Under the pieces are notes generated by a model that saw nothing but the letters and a program-made list of their open reading frames with translations, was not told where the DNA came from and did not search any database. From assembly GCA_964599915.1 (NCBI GenBank), contig CAZRHR010000009.1:1-48744 (forward strand): a stretch of DNA of 48,744 bases. Direction: 5' to 3'. Positions 41,862-48,744 of the stretch are shown here, piece after piece. This DNA is from CAZRHR01 sp964599915. GTDB taxonomy: Bacteria > Bacteroidota > Bacteroidia > CAIKAF01. The position numbers were made by a program, and so were the translations under genes. The number at the start of each line of letters is the position of its first letter. The first letter of the stretch is position 1.

Positions 41862-43622
41862 ATGAAACAGAACTTACTCATTCCAAGCCTGCTTTTGGCA
41901 GCAGCCCTTGGAGCAAACGCACAAACAGCCAATGTGCAAATCATTCACAACAGTCCCATTCCCGCTGCCGACAGCGTGGATATCTACGTATATAATGGGA
42001 TGAACTGGGGTCCAACGGCCGACGTTTCTAACTTAAAGTTTCGCCAAGCTTCCGGCTTTGTAGCGCTTCCTTCTGGAAATGCCAACCTACGTGTGGCGAT
42101 TGCCCCTCGTTCAGCAAACCCAGCCATTGGTGACACATTGGCATCTTTTGCAGTTCCTCAGTTGGCTAACAATACCGATTACGTAGCCATTGCTGCCGGC
42201 GATGATTTAACACCAGGCAACCCGAATTCATTTAATGTATTTTTTGGAGGAGCTGCTCAAGCATCTACTGCGGGTAACTTTGGAATCACCATCTTCCATG
42301 GTTCTACAGATGCACCCGGTGTAGGCGTTTTCACCTCTGATAATGCGTTACAACCAGTGAGTGCCAACCTAACCTTTGGTAATTTCACTACTACCGCTAA
42401 TATTTCTGCCACAGACAAAAATGTTTTGCTTACAGGTGGAAACGATTTCAACACCATGATTGCTGGTTTCGGTGCGCCTTTGGCCACTTTGAATGCTGGT
42501 GGTTTGGGTGGAGTGGTATTCGCTTCAGGATACTTGAACCCAGCCAACGGCCCAGCCTTCGGTTTGTTCGTAGCCCTACCAGACGGAACAGTATTGCCTT
42601 TGCCAGCACAAGATTTGGCTCGTGTGCAAATCATTCACAATTGTCCAGATCCAGCGGCTGCTTCAGTAGATATCTATCTTTATGCAGGAGGTGCTTTGGC
42701 AACCAAACTTGAAGATGTAGCTTTCCGTACTGCTACCCCATACTTAATTGTACCTGCCACCACCTTCCGCGTGGTAGTTGCCGGTCCAACTTCTATGGAC
42801 ACAACTTCTGCTGTTGTTGCAACTGATCTACCATTGGCTGTAAATACAACATCACAAGTAATCGCCAATGGTCTGATTGACCTAAGCGGAAACCGTTTCG
42901 ACAACTCAAAAACCGTAAATGGTGCTGGAAACATCGGTTTTGGATTTGAAGTACTAGGAACTGCTCGTGTAGCTGCTCCCAACATGAACACAGCCAGTGT
43001 ATACCTATACCATCAGTCACCTGATGCACCTGCGGTAGACGTAGTATCTGTAGCTACCACTTTGGTATTGGCTCCAAACCTCACGTATGGTAATGGTGCT
43101 GGCTACTTAGACCTGCCTTCTTTTGCTGGCTTAACTTCAGAAATTGATTTGAATGCAGCTGGAACCACTACCACTGTAAAACGTTATCAAGTTCCCCTAG
43201 GAAACTTAGCTGGCGTAACAGCTACCGTGTTCGCTTCAGGTTTCCTAACACCTAACGATGAAAACGTAACAGGACTAGCCGATTTCGGTGCATGGGTTGC
43301 TTTGCCTTCCGGTGGAAATCTTATTCCATTGCAAGAATCTTCCTTATCTGTTACCAACATCACTTCTGCTACCTCAGGTGTAGTCGCTTTCCCAGTGCCT
43401 GCACAAGAAGTATTGAATATCCAATTCAACAGCACTGTAGCTGAAATGGTACAATTAGACATCATGGATATCCATGGTCGTGTAGTAAGTCAGTTGGGTG
43501 AAGTGGCCGTAAGCCAAGGCGCCAACAACTTACAAGCAGCCATCCAGACATTGGCTTCAGGTCAATATATCGCTCGTTTGAGCGGTGACCAAATCAACGT
43601 AGTGATTCGTTTTGTAAAATAA
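41862..43622 (+). CDS. Secreted DUF4397 protein with T9SS type A sorting domain
   Basis: A 586-residue protein with a signal peptide (NLLIPSLLLAAALGANA, cleavage before QTANVQ). It is built as A1-B1-A2-B2: A modules at about 23-125 and 253-345 (VQIIHNSPIPAADSVDIYVY and VQIIHNCPDPAAASVDIYLY) and B modules at about 139-250 and 377-491 (FHGSTDAPGVGVF with VVFASGYLNP; YHQSPDAPAVDVV with VFASGFLTP). Both modules look like DUF4397. The C-terminal 80 residues are a type A sorting domain (VAFPVPAQEVLNIQF, SGQYIARLSG). It is a probable surface protein of unknown role, with its own promoter and terminator. Confidence 0.87.
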   Translation: MKQNLLIPSLLLAAALGANAQTANVQIIHNSPIPAADSVDIYVYNGMNWGPTADVSNLKFRQASGFVALPSGNANLRVAIAPRSANPAIGDTLASFAVPQLANNTDYVAIAAGDDLTPGNPNSFNVFFGGAAQASTAGNFGITIFHGSTDAPGVGVFTSDNALQPVSANLTFGNFTTTANISATDKNVLLTGGNDFNTMIAGFGAPLATLNAGGLGGVVFASGYLNPANGPAFGLFVALPDGTVLPLPAQDLARVQIIHNCPDPAAASVDIYLYAGGALATKLEDVAFRTATPYLIVPATTFRVVVAGPTSMDTTSAVVATDLPLAVNTTSQVIANGLIDLSGNRFDNSKTVNGAGNIGFGFEVLGTARVAAPNMNTASVYLYHQSPDAPAVDVVSVATTLVLAPNLTYGNGAGYLDLPSFAGLTSEIDLNAAGTTTTVKRYQVPLGNLAGVTATVFASGFLTPNDENVTGLADFGAWVALPSGGNLIPLQESSLSVTNITSATSGVVAFPVPAQEVLNIQFNSTVAEMVQLDIMDIHGRVVSQLGEVAVSQGANNLQAAIQTLASGQYIARLSGDQINVVIRFVK

Positions 43623-43640
43623 CCGATTCTTTTAATCCAA

Positions 43641-43676
43641 TGACCACCTGGCGTTTTCGTCAGGTGGTTTTTTTTT
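43641..43676 (+). terminator. Intrinsic terminator after the DUF4397 gene
   Basis: ACCACCTGGCG and CGTCAGGTGGT form an 11-bp stem (43643-43653, 43658-43668, one G-T pair) around TTTT, followed by eight Ts. Confidence 0.95.
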
Positions 43677-43826
43677 GACTTTGGGTATCGTGATGTGGGT
43701 AAAGAATGCCTTATCATGATGTAGGGCATGGGACTGGCAATGAGCCCATAAGGGTAGCTCGATGGTAAATAATCGTCTTGTGAAGTCGTATCGCGATGGA
43801 GCCCATGTGGGCCGAGAGGATAACAT

Positions 43827-43953
43827 GCGTGTCGTGAGGTAAGCCGATGCGAATCGTGAGGTAAGCCGATGCGTGTCGTGAGGTAGCCCACGTGTTTCGT
43901 AGGTAGCCCACGCGATTCGTGAGGTAGCCCACGCGTTTCGTGAGGTAGCCCAC
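43827..43953. repeat. Tandem array of six 20-22-bp units
   Basis: Units at 43827-43848, 43849-43870, 43871-43891, 43892-43911, 43912-43932 and 43933-43953 share TCGTGAGGTAGCCCAC. Units 3, 5 and 6 contain CGTG-a-GG-TAG-CC-CACG, a small hairpin with one bulged A; unit 4 lacks the bulged base. The first two have AAGCCGAT instead and have lost the lower stem. Confidence 0.85.
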
Positions 43954-43972
43954 GACTGAAGTCGTGGGCTAC
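43945..43972. repeat. Perfect 12-bp hairpin (REP-like)
   Basis: GTAGCCCACGAC (43945-43956), loop TGAA, GTCGTGGGCTAC (43961-43972). Its left arm is continuous with the sixth tandem unit. Confidence 0.9.
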
Positions 43973-44014
43973 AACGTCGCGCTCAACCATCCTCTTTAAC
44001 CACAGACACCCTAA

Positions 44015-44034
44015 CCCACGGCTTCAGCCGTGGG
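44015..44034. repeat. REP-like hairpin CCCACGGC-TTCA-GCCGTGGG
   Basis: A perfect 8-bp stem with a four-base loop, related to the copy at 44081-44100. Confidence 0.9.
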
Positions 44035-44080
44035 CACCACGAGACTCACACATCACATCTAAGTCCCGCAGCGCCCACCA

Positions 44081-44100
44081 CCCACGGCTTTAGCCGTGGG
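44081..44100. repeat. REP-like hairpin CCCACGGC-TTTA-GCCGTGGG
   Basis: A perfect 8-bp stem, extended by one A-T pair on the outside, with loop TTTA. Confidence 0.9.
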
Positions 44101-44106
44101 TAACTA

Positions 44107-44189
44107 ACCGCAAGCTTTAGCCTCGGGGTCACCCACCGAAAACTTTAGCCGTGGAGGCACCCGCCGCAAGCTTTAGACTCGGGTCACCC
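44107..44189. repeat. Three decayed 27-28-bp repeat units
   Basis: Units at 44107-44134, 44135-44162 and 44163-44189 share CCG, CTTTAG and a closing CACCC. They look like degenerate relatives of the CCCACGGC-TTTA hairpins in tandem. Confidence 0.7.
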
Positions 44190-44219
44190 GCTGCCGAAAC
44201 GCTAACTAAAGCCCAAAAA

Positions 44220-44246
44220 CAAAAAAAGCTGCCTTTTCAGGCAACT
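44220..44246 (-). terminator. Intrinsic terminator after pnp
   Basis: AGCTGCCT (44227-44234) and AGGCAACT (44239-44246) form an 8-bp stem with one G-T pair, loop TTTC, and an A run at 44220-44227 that is the T tract on the minus strand. Confidence 0.85.
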
Positions 44247-44254
44247 TTTACTAT

Positions 44255-46468
44255 TTATCTTCTTGGTCCACGATCACGGTCACCGCGATCTCTTCTGAAT
44301 CCACCACGATCACCCTCCGGTCTTTCACGACGGGGACGAGGCTCTGGTTCTACCCAACCTTCGGGTTGAGGAAGAAGGGCACGACGCGACAAACGGAATT
44401 TTCCAGTGGTTGGGTCAATTTCTAATAATTTCACTTCCAACTTATCACCTTCTTTTAAATGGTCGGCAATATCAGCAGTCTTCGTGTAATCGTACTCGGA
44501 AACGTGGAGTAAACCTTCTTTTTTGGGCAAGAATTCAAGAAACGCACCAAACGTAGTTAACTTTTTCACTGTAGCTGTGTATACGGAACCTACTTCTGGA
44601 GTAGAAGCAATCAACCGGATACGCTCAACTGCAATGTTTAGGGTTTCAGGATCTGAGCCAGCGATTTCTACAATACCAATGGTTCCTACCTCTTCAATAG
44701 AAATGGTGGTGTTGGTTTCGCGCTGCAATTCTTGGATATGCTTTCCTCCAGGTCCAATGATGGCGCCAATGAACTCGTTTGCAACCTCTACGGTAACAAT
44801 ACGAGGAACAAAAGGCTTAAACTCATTGCGCGGTGCAGGGATAGCCTCATTGAGTTTGTTCAGGATATGAAGACGTCCCTCTTTGGCTTGAAGTAAGGCT
44901 TCGCGCAATACATCAAAAGAAAGTCCATCTACCTTAATATCCATTTGACAAGCAGTGATTCCTTGGCTGGTTCCAGTGACTTTAAAGTCCATGTCTCCCA
45001 AATGATCTTCATCACCCAAAATATCTGAAAGGACGGCATAGCGATCTCCTTCTGCAATTAGACCCATAGCGATACCGGACACGTGCTCCCGCATGGGAAC
45101 ACCAGCATCCATGAGCGCCATGGAACCAGCACACACAGTCGCCATGGAAGAAGAACCATTGGATTCCAATACATCCGATACAATACGAACAGAATAATCG
45201 AAATTCGAAGGAACAATTTTCTTTAAGGAGCGCATGGCCAAGTTTCCGTGACCTACCTCGCGGCGTCCTGTACCACGGTTTGGTTTTACTTCACCGGTAG
45301 AAAATGGTGGGAAATTATAATGCAGAAGGAAACGATTTTTACCATCGAATACTACGCCATCTATAATTTGCTCATCTAGTTTCGTACCAAGCGTTACGGT
45401 AGTCAGAGACTGGGTTTCGCCACGTGTGAAGATGGCCGAACCGTGGGTAGTCGGTAGATAATCTACTTCGGTCCAAATGGGGCGAATCTCATTGAGTTTC
45501 CGACCATCCAAACGGGTACGATTATCTAGCACTGCATCACGAACCGCCTTTTTCTCCACATCGTGGAAATAGGTTTTGATCAAAAACGATTTCTCTTTGG
45601 CTTCTTCTTCGGAAATGGTAGCGATAAAAGCCTCACGAATGGCTTTAAAAGCCTCTGAGCGTTCTTTTTTGCTAGGATTTCCTTGGGCAGCGATATCGTA
45701 AGATTTCTGGTAAGCGAATGCATGAATGGAAGCTTTTAATGCTTCATCATGTTTTTCATGCACATAGGTACGTTTTGCTTTACCCACTTTTTCAGCAAGT
45801 GCCACTTGAGCAGCTACCTGAACTTTAATGGCTTCATGTGCAAAACGCAGGGCTTCAATCATGGTATCTTCAGAAACCTCGTTCATTTCACCTTCCACCA
45901 TTACAATATCCTTGTGGTTCCCGGCAACAATAAGGTCTAGTGTAGCCCTTTCATTGTCGGTGCGGGAAGGGTTAATCACGAATTTTCCGTCGATTTGGCT
46001 TACCCGAACTTCGGAAATTGGTGCGGTAAAAGGAATATCTGAAACGGCTATGGCCGCAGAGGCAGCCAAACCGGCCAAAGCATCAGGTAGAACAGATTTA
46101 TCATGAGAAATCAGGTAAATAAGCACCTGGGTATCGGCATGAAAATCATCAGGGAAAGTTGGACGTAAGGCACGGTCCACAATACGAGAAATCAGGACTT
46201 CATAATCAGAAGGGCGGGCTTCACGCTTAAAAAATCCACCGGGGAATCTTCCGGCAGCAGCATACATTTCGCGGTAATCTACCGTTAGGGGCATGAAATC
46301 TACGTTTTCGCCAGCCTCAGATTTGGCACAGGCGGTGGCCAACAGCATGGTATCTCCCATGCGTACCACTACTGAACCGTCAGCCTGCTTGGCCAATTTT
46401 CCCGTTTCTAAAGTAATGATACGACCATCTCCCAGATCAATGGTCTGGGTGTGAATGTTTAATGACAT
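44255..46468 (-). CDS. pnp: Polyribonucleotide nucleotidyltransferase (PNPase)
   Basis: A 737-residue PNPase, the phosphorolytic 3'-5' exoribonuclease. Both RNase PH domains are present: the first with DFMPLTVDYREMYAAAGRFP and FFKREARPSDYEVLISR, the second with LDGRKLNEIRPIW, HGSAIFTRGETQSL, MALMDAGVPM and ILGDEDHLGDMDFKVTGT. A KH domain (VEVANEFIGAIIGPGGKHIQ) and an S1 domain (GSVYTATVKKLTTFGAFLEF) follow at about 560-700. The C-terminal tail is rich in Arg, Asp and Gly, ending RDRGDRDRGPRR. It lies 63 bp after rpsO, from which it is separated by a terminator. Confidence 0.97.
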   Translation of the reverse strand: MSLNIHTQTIDLGDGRIITLETGKLAKQADGSVVVRMGDTMLLATACAKSEAGENVDFMPLTVDYREMYAAAGRFPGGFFKREARPSDYEVLISRIVDRALRPTFPDDFHADTQVLIYLISHDKSVLPDALAGLAASAAIAVSDIPFTAPISEVRVSQIDGKFVINPSRTDNERATLDLIVAGNHKDIVMVEGEMNEVSEDTMIEALRFAHEAIKVQVAAQVALAEKVGKAKRTYVHEKHDEALKASIHAFAYQKSYDIAAQGNPSKKERSEAFKAIREAFIATISEEEAKEKSFLIKTYFHDVEKKAVRDAVLDNRTRLDGRKLNEIRPIWTEVDYLPTTHGSAIFTRGETQSLTTVTLGTKLDEQIIDGVVFDGKNRFLLHYNFPPFSTGEVKPNRGTGRREVGHGNLAMRSLKKIVPSNFDYSVRIVSDVLESNGSSSMATVCAGSMALMDAGVPMREHVSGIAMGLIAEGDRYAVLSDILGDEDHLGDMDFKVTGTSQGITACQMDIKVDGLSFDVLREALLQAKEGRLHILNKLNEAIPAPRNEFKPFVPRIVTVEVANEFIGAIIGPGGKHIQELQRETNTTISIEEVGTIGIVEIAGSDPETLNIAVERIRLIASTPEVGSVYTATVKKLTTFGAFLEFLPKKEGLLHVSEYDYTKTADIADHLKEGDKLEVKLLEIDPTTGKFRLSRRALLPQPEGWVEPEPRPRRERPEGDRGGFRRDRGDRDRGPRR

Positions 46469-46487
46469 AAAATCGAACTAAATGGGT

Positions 46488-46517
46488 AAAAAAAAAGGCA
46501 ATGCGAACACTGCCTTT
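46488..46517 (-). terminator. Intrinsic terminator between rpsO and pnp
   Basis: On the minus strand AAAGGCAGTG, TTCG, CATTGCCTTT forms a 10-bp stem (46508-46517 with 46494-46503, one G-T pair) followed by a T run. It ends about 19 bp before the pnp ATG. Confidence 0.9.
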
Positions 46518-46531
46518 CTTATGATTGGGTA

Positions 46532-46801
46532 TTATTTGCGGAGGCCCAGGGCACTTACAATGTTACGGTACCGCTGAATGTCTTTAGCTATCAAATAATT
46601 GAGCAATTTCCTACGTTTACCCACCAGTGCAATGAGGGAGCGCTGTGTGCCAAAATCTTTAGGATTGGCTTTCAAATGCTGCGTTAAGTGATTAATCCGG
46701 TGAGAGAATAAGGCAATCTGCCCTTCTGCTGAGCCGGTGTTGGTTGCATTTCCACCATGTTTGGTGAAAATTTCCTGTTTTACTTCTGTGTTCAGGTACA
46801 T
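46532..46801 (-). CDS. rpsO: 30S ribosomal protein uS15
   Basis: An 89-residue uS15 with DTGSAEGQIALFS-type sequence (here NTGSAEGQIALFSHRINHLT), HLKANPKDFGTQRSLIALVG and KRRKLLNYL. It binds 16S rRNA early in assembly of the central domain. It is first in the rpsO-pnp unit, as in many bacteria. Its promoter is a perfect match 25 bp upstream, giving a leader of about 20 bases. Confidence 0.97.
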   Translation of the reverse strand: MYLNTEVKQEIFTKHGGNATNTGSAEGQIALFSHRINHLTQHLKANPKDFGTQRSLIALVGKRRKLLNYLIAKDIQRYRNIVSALGLRK

Positions 46802-46825
46802 GCTACTATCTTCTTTTCAAGTGGG

Positions 46826-46857
46826 CAAAAATAGCACAACCTTTCGGTTTTTCCAAA
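46826..46857 (-). promoter_or_regulatory. Promoter of rpsO
   Basis: On the minus strand TTTG (46857-46854), 20 bp, TATTTTTG (46833-46826); both elements match consensus exactly. Confidence 0.7.
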
Positions 46858-46937
46858 CCATCTTACCCATAATTTTTTTTCATTAAAAAAACCTTTAAAT
46901 TTTATCCTTGTTGTTAGGTTTGATTTCAGGCTTTTTT

Positions 46938-46945
46938 TACTTTCG
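46938..46945 (+). promoter_or_regulatory. Possible -7 box of gltA
   Basis: TACTTTCG at 46938-46945, one mismatch from TAnnTTTG, followed by GGCC. A second box, TAGGTTTG at 46915-46922, matches exactly. Neither has TTG at 19-21 bp. Confidence 0.3.
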
Positions 46946-46998
46946 GGCCTGATTAAAGTTCACCTTGTAAACCTTTAAGATATAACCCCCAATTGGCC

Positions 46999-48285
46999 AT
47001 GGCAGATACGGCAAAAATTATTTTGGAAGGACAGGAATACAGTCTTCCAATTGTGGTAGGTACGGAAAATGAAAAAGCGATTGACATCAATGCGCTTCGA
47101 CAGCAATCTGAGTACATCACCTTAGATTCAGGATATAAAAATACGGGAGCGACCCTGAGCGCCATTACCTATTTAGACGGAGAAGCCGGGATTTTAAGAT
47201 ACCGTGGCTATCCTATTGAGCAATTGGCCGAAAAATCCACATTCTTAGAGGTGGCTTATCTTTTGATTTACGGCGAATTGCCCACCAAACCGCAATTGGA
47301 AAATTTCAGCCAGAATATTGGCATGCACACCCTCATCCACGAGGACATGAAGCGCATGTTTAATGCTTTTCCATCCACTGCGCATCCCATGGGGCTTGTA
47401 TCTGCCGTAACAACTGCCCTTTCTGCATTTTACCCCGAGTCCTTAAATCCTCACCGTGGAGAGGAAAAAGTGAACCTCACCATCCTTCGTTTGATGGCTA
47501 AGTTCCCCACCATTGCCTCTTGGGCTTACAAGCATTCTATTGGGCATCCGGTGGCCTATCCAAAAAATAATCTTGGGTACGTAGAAAACTTCATCCACAT
47601 GATGTTTTCTTTACCTACCGATGAATACGAAATTGACCCAGTCGTCGTCAATGCGCTCGACAAACTTTTGATCCTTCACGCAGACCATGAGCAAAATTGC
47701 TCCACCTCTACGGTTCGTTTGGCCGGAAGCTCACAAGCCAATTTGTATGCTGCCATCTCTGCAGGTGTGGTGGCCCTTTGGGGTCCTCTCCATGGAGGCG
47801 CAAACCAAGAAGTCATTGAAATGCTCGACAAAATCCACGCTGAAGGTGGAAATATCAGCAAATGGGTAGAAAAAGCCAAAGATAAAAATGACCCGTTCCG
47901 TCTTATGGGATTTGGTCACCGGGTATACAGAAACTTCGACCCACGGGCTAAAATCATCAAAAAAGCCTGTGACGAACTACTAAACAAACTGGGCGTGAAA
48001 GACCCAACCTTAGAAATTGCCAAAAAATTAGAGGAAGTTGCTTTGAACGATGAATACTTCATCGAGCGCAAACTCTATCCAAACGTAGATTTTTACTCCG
48101 GTATCATGTACCGTGCCATGGGCATCCCAAAAGATATGTTTACCGTATTGTTTGCCTTGGGTCGTCTGCCAGGTTGGATTTCACAGTGGAAAGAAATGAC
48201 CGCCAACAAAGAACCCATTGGACGCCCACGCCAAATCTATGTTGGACCTACGGTGCGTGATTATGTAAATATTGCAGAGCGTTAA
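46999..48285 (+). CDS. gltA: Citrate synthase
   Basis: A 428-residue type I (hexameric-type length) citrate synthase, which condenses acetyl-CoA and oxaloacetate. The active-site regions are LHADHEQNCSTSTVR, GPLHGGANQEVIEML (His) and GFGHRVYRNFDPRAK (His and Asp), with GRLPGWISQWKEM and RPRQIYVGP near the end. ATG 46999 gives MADTAKIILEGQ; TTG 46993 would add two residues. A strong terminator follows and ends 11 bp before the next gene. Confidence 0.97.
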   Translation: MADTAKIILEGQEYSLPIVVGTENEKAIDINALRQQSEYITLDSGYKNTGATLSAITYLDGEAGILRYRGYPIEQLAEKSTFLEVAYLLIYGELPTKPQLENFSQNIGMHTLIHEDMKRMFNAFPSTAHPMGLVSAVTTALSAFYPESLNPHRGEEKVNLTILRLMAKFPTIASWAYKHSIGHPVAYPKNNLGYVENFIHMMFSLPTDEYEIDPVVVNALDKLLILHADHEQNCSTSTVRLAGSSQANLYAAISAGVVALWGPLHGGANQEVIEMLDKIHAEGGNISKWVEKAKDKNDPFRLMGFGHRVYRNFDPRAKIIKKACDELLNKLGVKDPTLEIAKKLEEVALNDEYFIERKLYPNVDFYSGIMYRAMGIPKDMFTVLFALGRLPGWISQWKEMTANKEPIGRPRQIYVGPTVRDYVNIAER

Positions 48286-48307
48286 TCGCTAGATGCGCCT
48301 TTTTATT

Positions 48308-48340
48308 AGGTTGCTCGTGTTACGGGCAACCTTTTTTTTT
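48308..48340 (+). terminator. Intrinsic terminator after gltA
   Basis: AGGTTGCTCGT (48308-48318) pairs with ACGGGCAACCT (48322-48332, one T-G pair) and a T run follows to 48340. Confidence 0.92.
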
Positions 48341-48347
48341 ACTTTTA
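48340..48347 (+). promoter_or_regulatory. -7-like box between the gltA terminator and the biotin carboxylase start
   Basis: TACTTTTA (48340-48347) differs from TAnnTTTG in the last base and shares its first T with the terminator T run. ATG follows after 4 bp. Confidence 0.3.
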
Positions 48348-48351
48348 CTCC

Positions 48352-48744
48352 ATGAAGAAAATCTTGGTTGCCAACCGTGGTGAGATTGCTTTGCGGGTGA
48401 TGAAAACCTGCAAAAAGATGGGGATAGCTACTGTAGCTGTGTATTCAGAAGCAGATAAACATGCGCCTTTTGTAGCCTTTGCCGACGAGGCCGTGTGCAT
48501 TGGCCCACCTCCTTCTTCACAGTCTTACCTCATTGGAGAGAAAATTATTGATGCCGCACTTCAAACTGGTGCAGATGGTATTCATCCCGGATATGGTTTT
48601 TTATCTGAAAATCCGGTTTTTGCCCGCGCTGTAAAAAAAGCCGGCATTACCTTCATTGGGCCAAGTCCCGAAGCCATGGAGGTCATGGGCAGTAAATTGG
48701 GCGCCAAAGCCGCTGTAAAAGCCTATGGTGTACCTTTTGTTCCG
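48352..48744 (+). CDS. accC: Biotin carboxylase subunit of an acyl-CoA carboxylase (3' cut by window edge)
   Basis: The first 131 codons run open to the window end. The N-terminal biotin carboxylase domain is clear: KKILVANRGEIALRVMKTCK, TVAVYSEADKHAPFVAFADE, IHPGYGFLSENPVFARA and FIGPSPEAMEVMGSKLGAK. The ATP-grasp part is beyond the window. It carboxylates biotin on a carrier protein for acetyl-CoA or propionyl-CoA carboxylase; these cannot be separated from the visible part. The start lies 11 bp after the gltA terminator. Confidence 0.9.
   Translation, partial: MKKILVANRGEIALRVMKTCKKMGIATVAVYSEADKHAPFVAFADEAVCIGPPPSSQSYLIGEKIIDAALQTGADGIHPGYGFLSENPVFARAVKKAGITFIGPSPEAMEVMGSKLGAKAAVKAYGVPFVP

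Larger units (their letters stand above)
43741..44200. repeat. REP-like hairpin island between the DUF4397 gene and pnp
   Basis: The non-coding part of this 630-bp gap is filled with palindromic and tandem repeats: six 20-22-bp units, one perfect long hairpin, two shorter hairpins and three decayed units (listed separately). The GTAGCCCACGAC and CCCACGGC-TTTA-GCCGTGGG sequences are of the kind mobilised by REP-associated tyrosine transposases (RAYT/TnpA-REP) in many genomes. No such transposase is in the window. Confidence 0.8.

Noticed and set aside
43827..43953. Possible CRISPR array
   Set aside because: Units are 20-22 bp, imperfect and directly adjacent, without spacers of constant length, and no cas genes are in the window.
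43562..43990. Minus-strand open frame with repeated GLPHE-type peptides
   Set aside because: It is a translation of the 21-bp tandem repeats and the DUF4397 gene terminator. It has no plausible start or homology, and its other frames are also open because the unit length is a multiple of three.

Overview
The window looks like chromosomal DNA of a member of the Bacteroidota. Supporting signs are secreted proteins ending in type IX secretion (T9SS) sorting domains of both type A and type B, a MoaC-MoaB fusion, a CdaA-type diadenylate cyclase, an AURKAIP1/COX24-like mini ribosomal protein, and promoters that fit the TTTG-N19-21-TAnnTTTG pattern of this phylum rather than the sigma70 -35/-10 pattern. 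Order and genus cannot be fixed from the sequence. A 100-N assembly gap lies at 9031-9130, so adjacency across it is assumed, not shown.

Region 1 (1-9030) is a purine/ureide catabolism island. It holds the 3' part of the xanthine dehydrogenase Mo subunit, translationally coupled to moaE and moaCB (cofactor synthesis). xdhC (cofactor insertion) is convergent with these and divergent from a TauE/SafE permease. A run follows of allantoicase, OHCU decarboxylase, HIU hydrolase, a CitE-like DUF6986 protein and the urate hydroxylase PuuD, whose cytochrome c end falls in the gap. Together these cover xanthine to urate to HIU to OHCU to allantoin, and allantoate to ureidoglycolate plus urea. Allantoinase and a known ureidoglycolate lyase are not seen. 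The CitE-like protein is the best candidate for an undescribed step at the glyoxylate end and is the most interesting system in the window.

Region 2 (9131-17790) is mostly housekeeping on the minus strand: an operon of HU, a TPR protein, a 31-residue ribosomal protein and RNase G; mutY on the plus strand; then rplU-rpmA, serS, a large TPR protein, tRNA-Val(GAC) and an OmpA-like protein. Region 3 (17791-31290) has a giant PKD-repeat T9SS protein, a DUF2452 protein, aroC, a retropepsin-like protease, a lipoprotein, rpsA with a potentially pseudoknotted leader, mfd and lhgO.

Region 4 (31286-41707) has a hypothetical gene and a GlcD-like flavoprotein coupled to lhgO, the folP-cdaA operon divergent from a DUF1599 gene, a secreted CotH-kinase-like protein, a zinc metallopeptidase, and surE-small membrane protein-lpxB. 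Region 5 (41708-48744) has a secreted DUF4397 protein, a 460-bp island of REP-like hairpins, the rpsO-pnp unit with an internal terminator, gltA and the start of a biotin carboxylase gene.

Two regulatory themes recur. Intrinsic terminators end only 11-25 bp before the next same-strand start codon at five junctions. At several genes a -7-like box lies 4-6 bp from the start codon, which suggests leaderless or nearly leaderless mRNAs.
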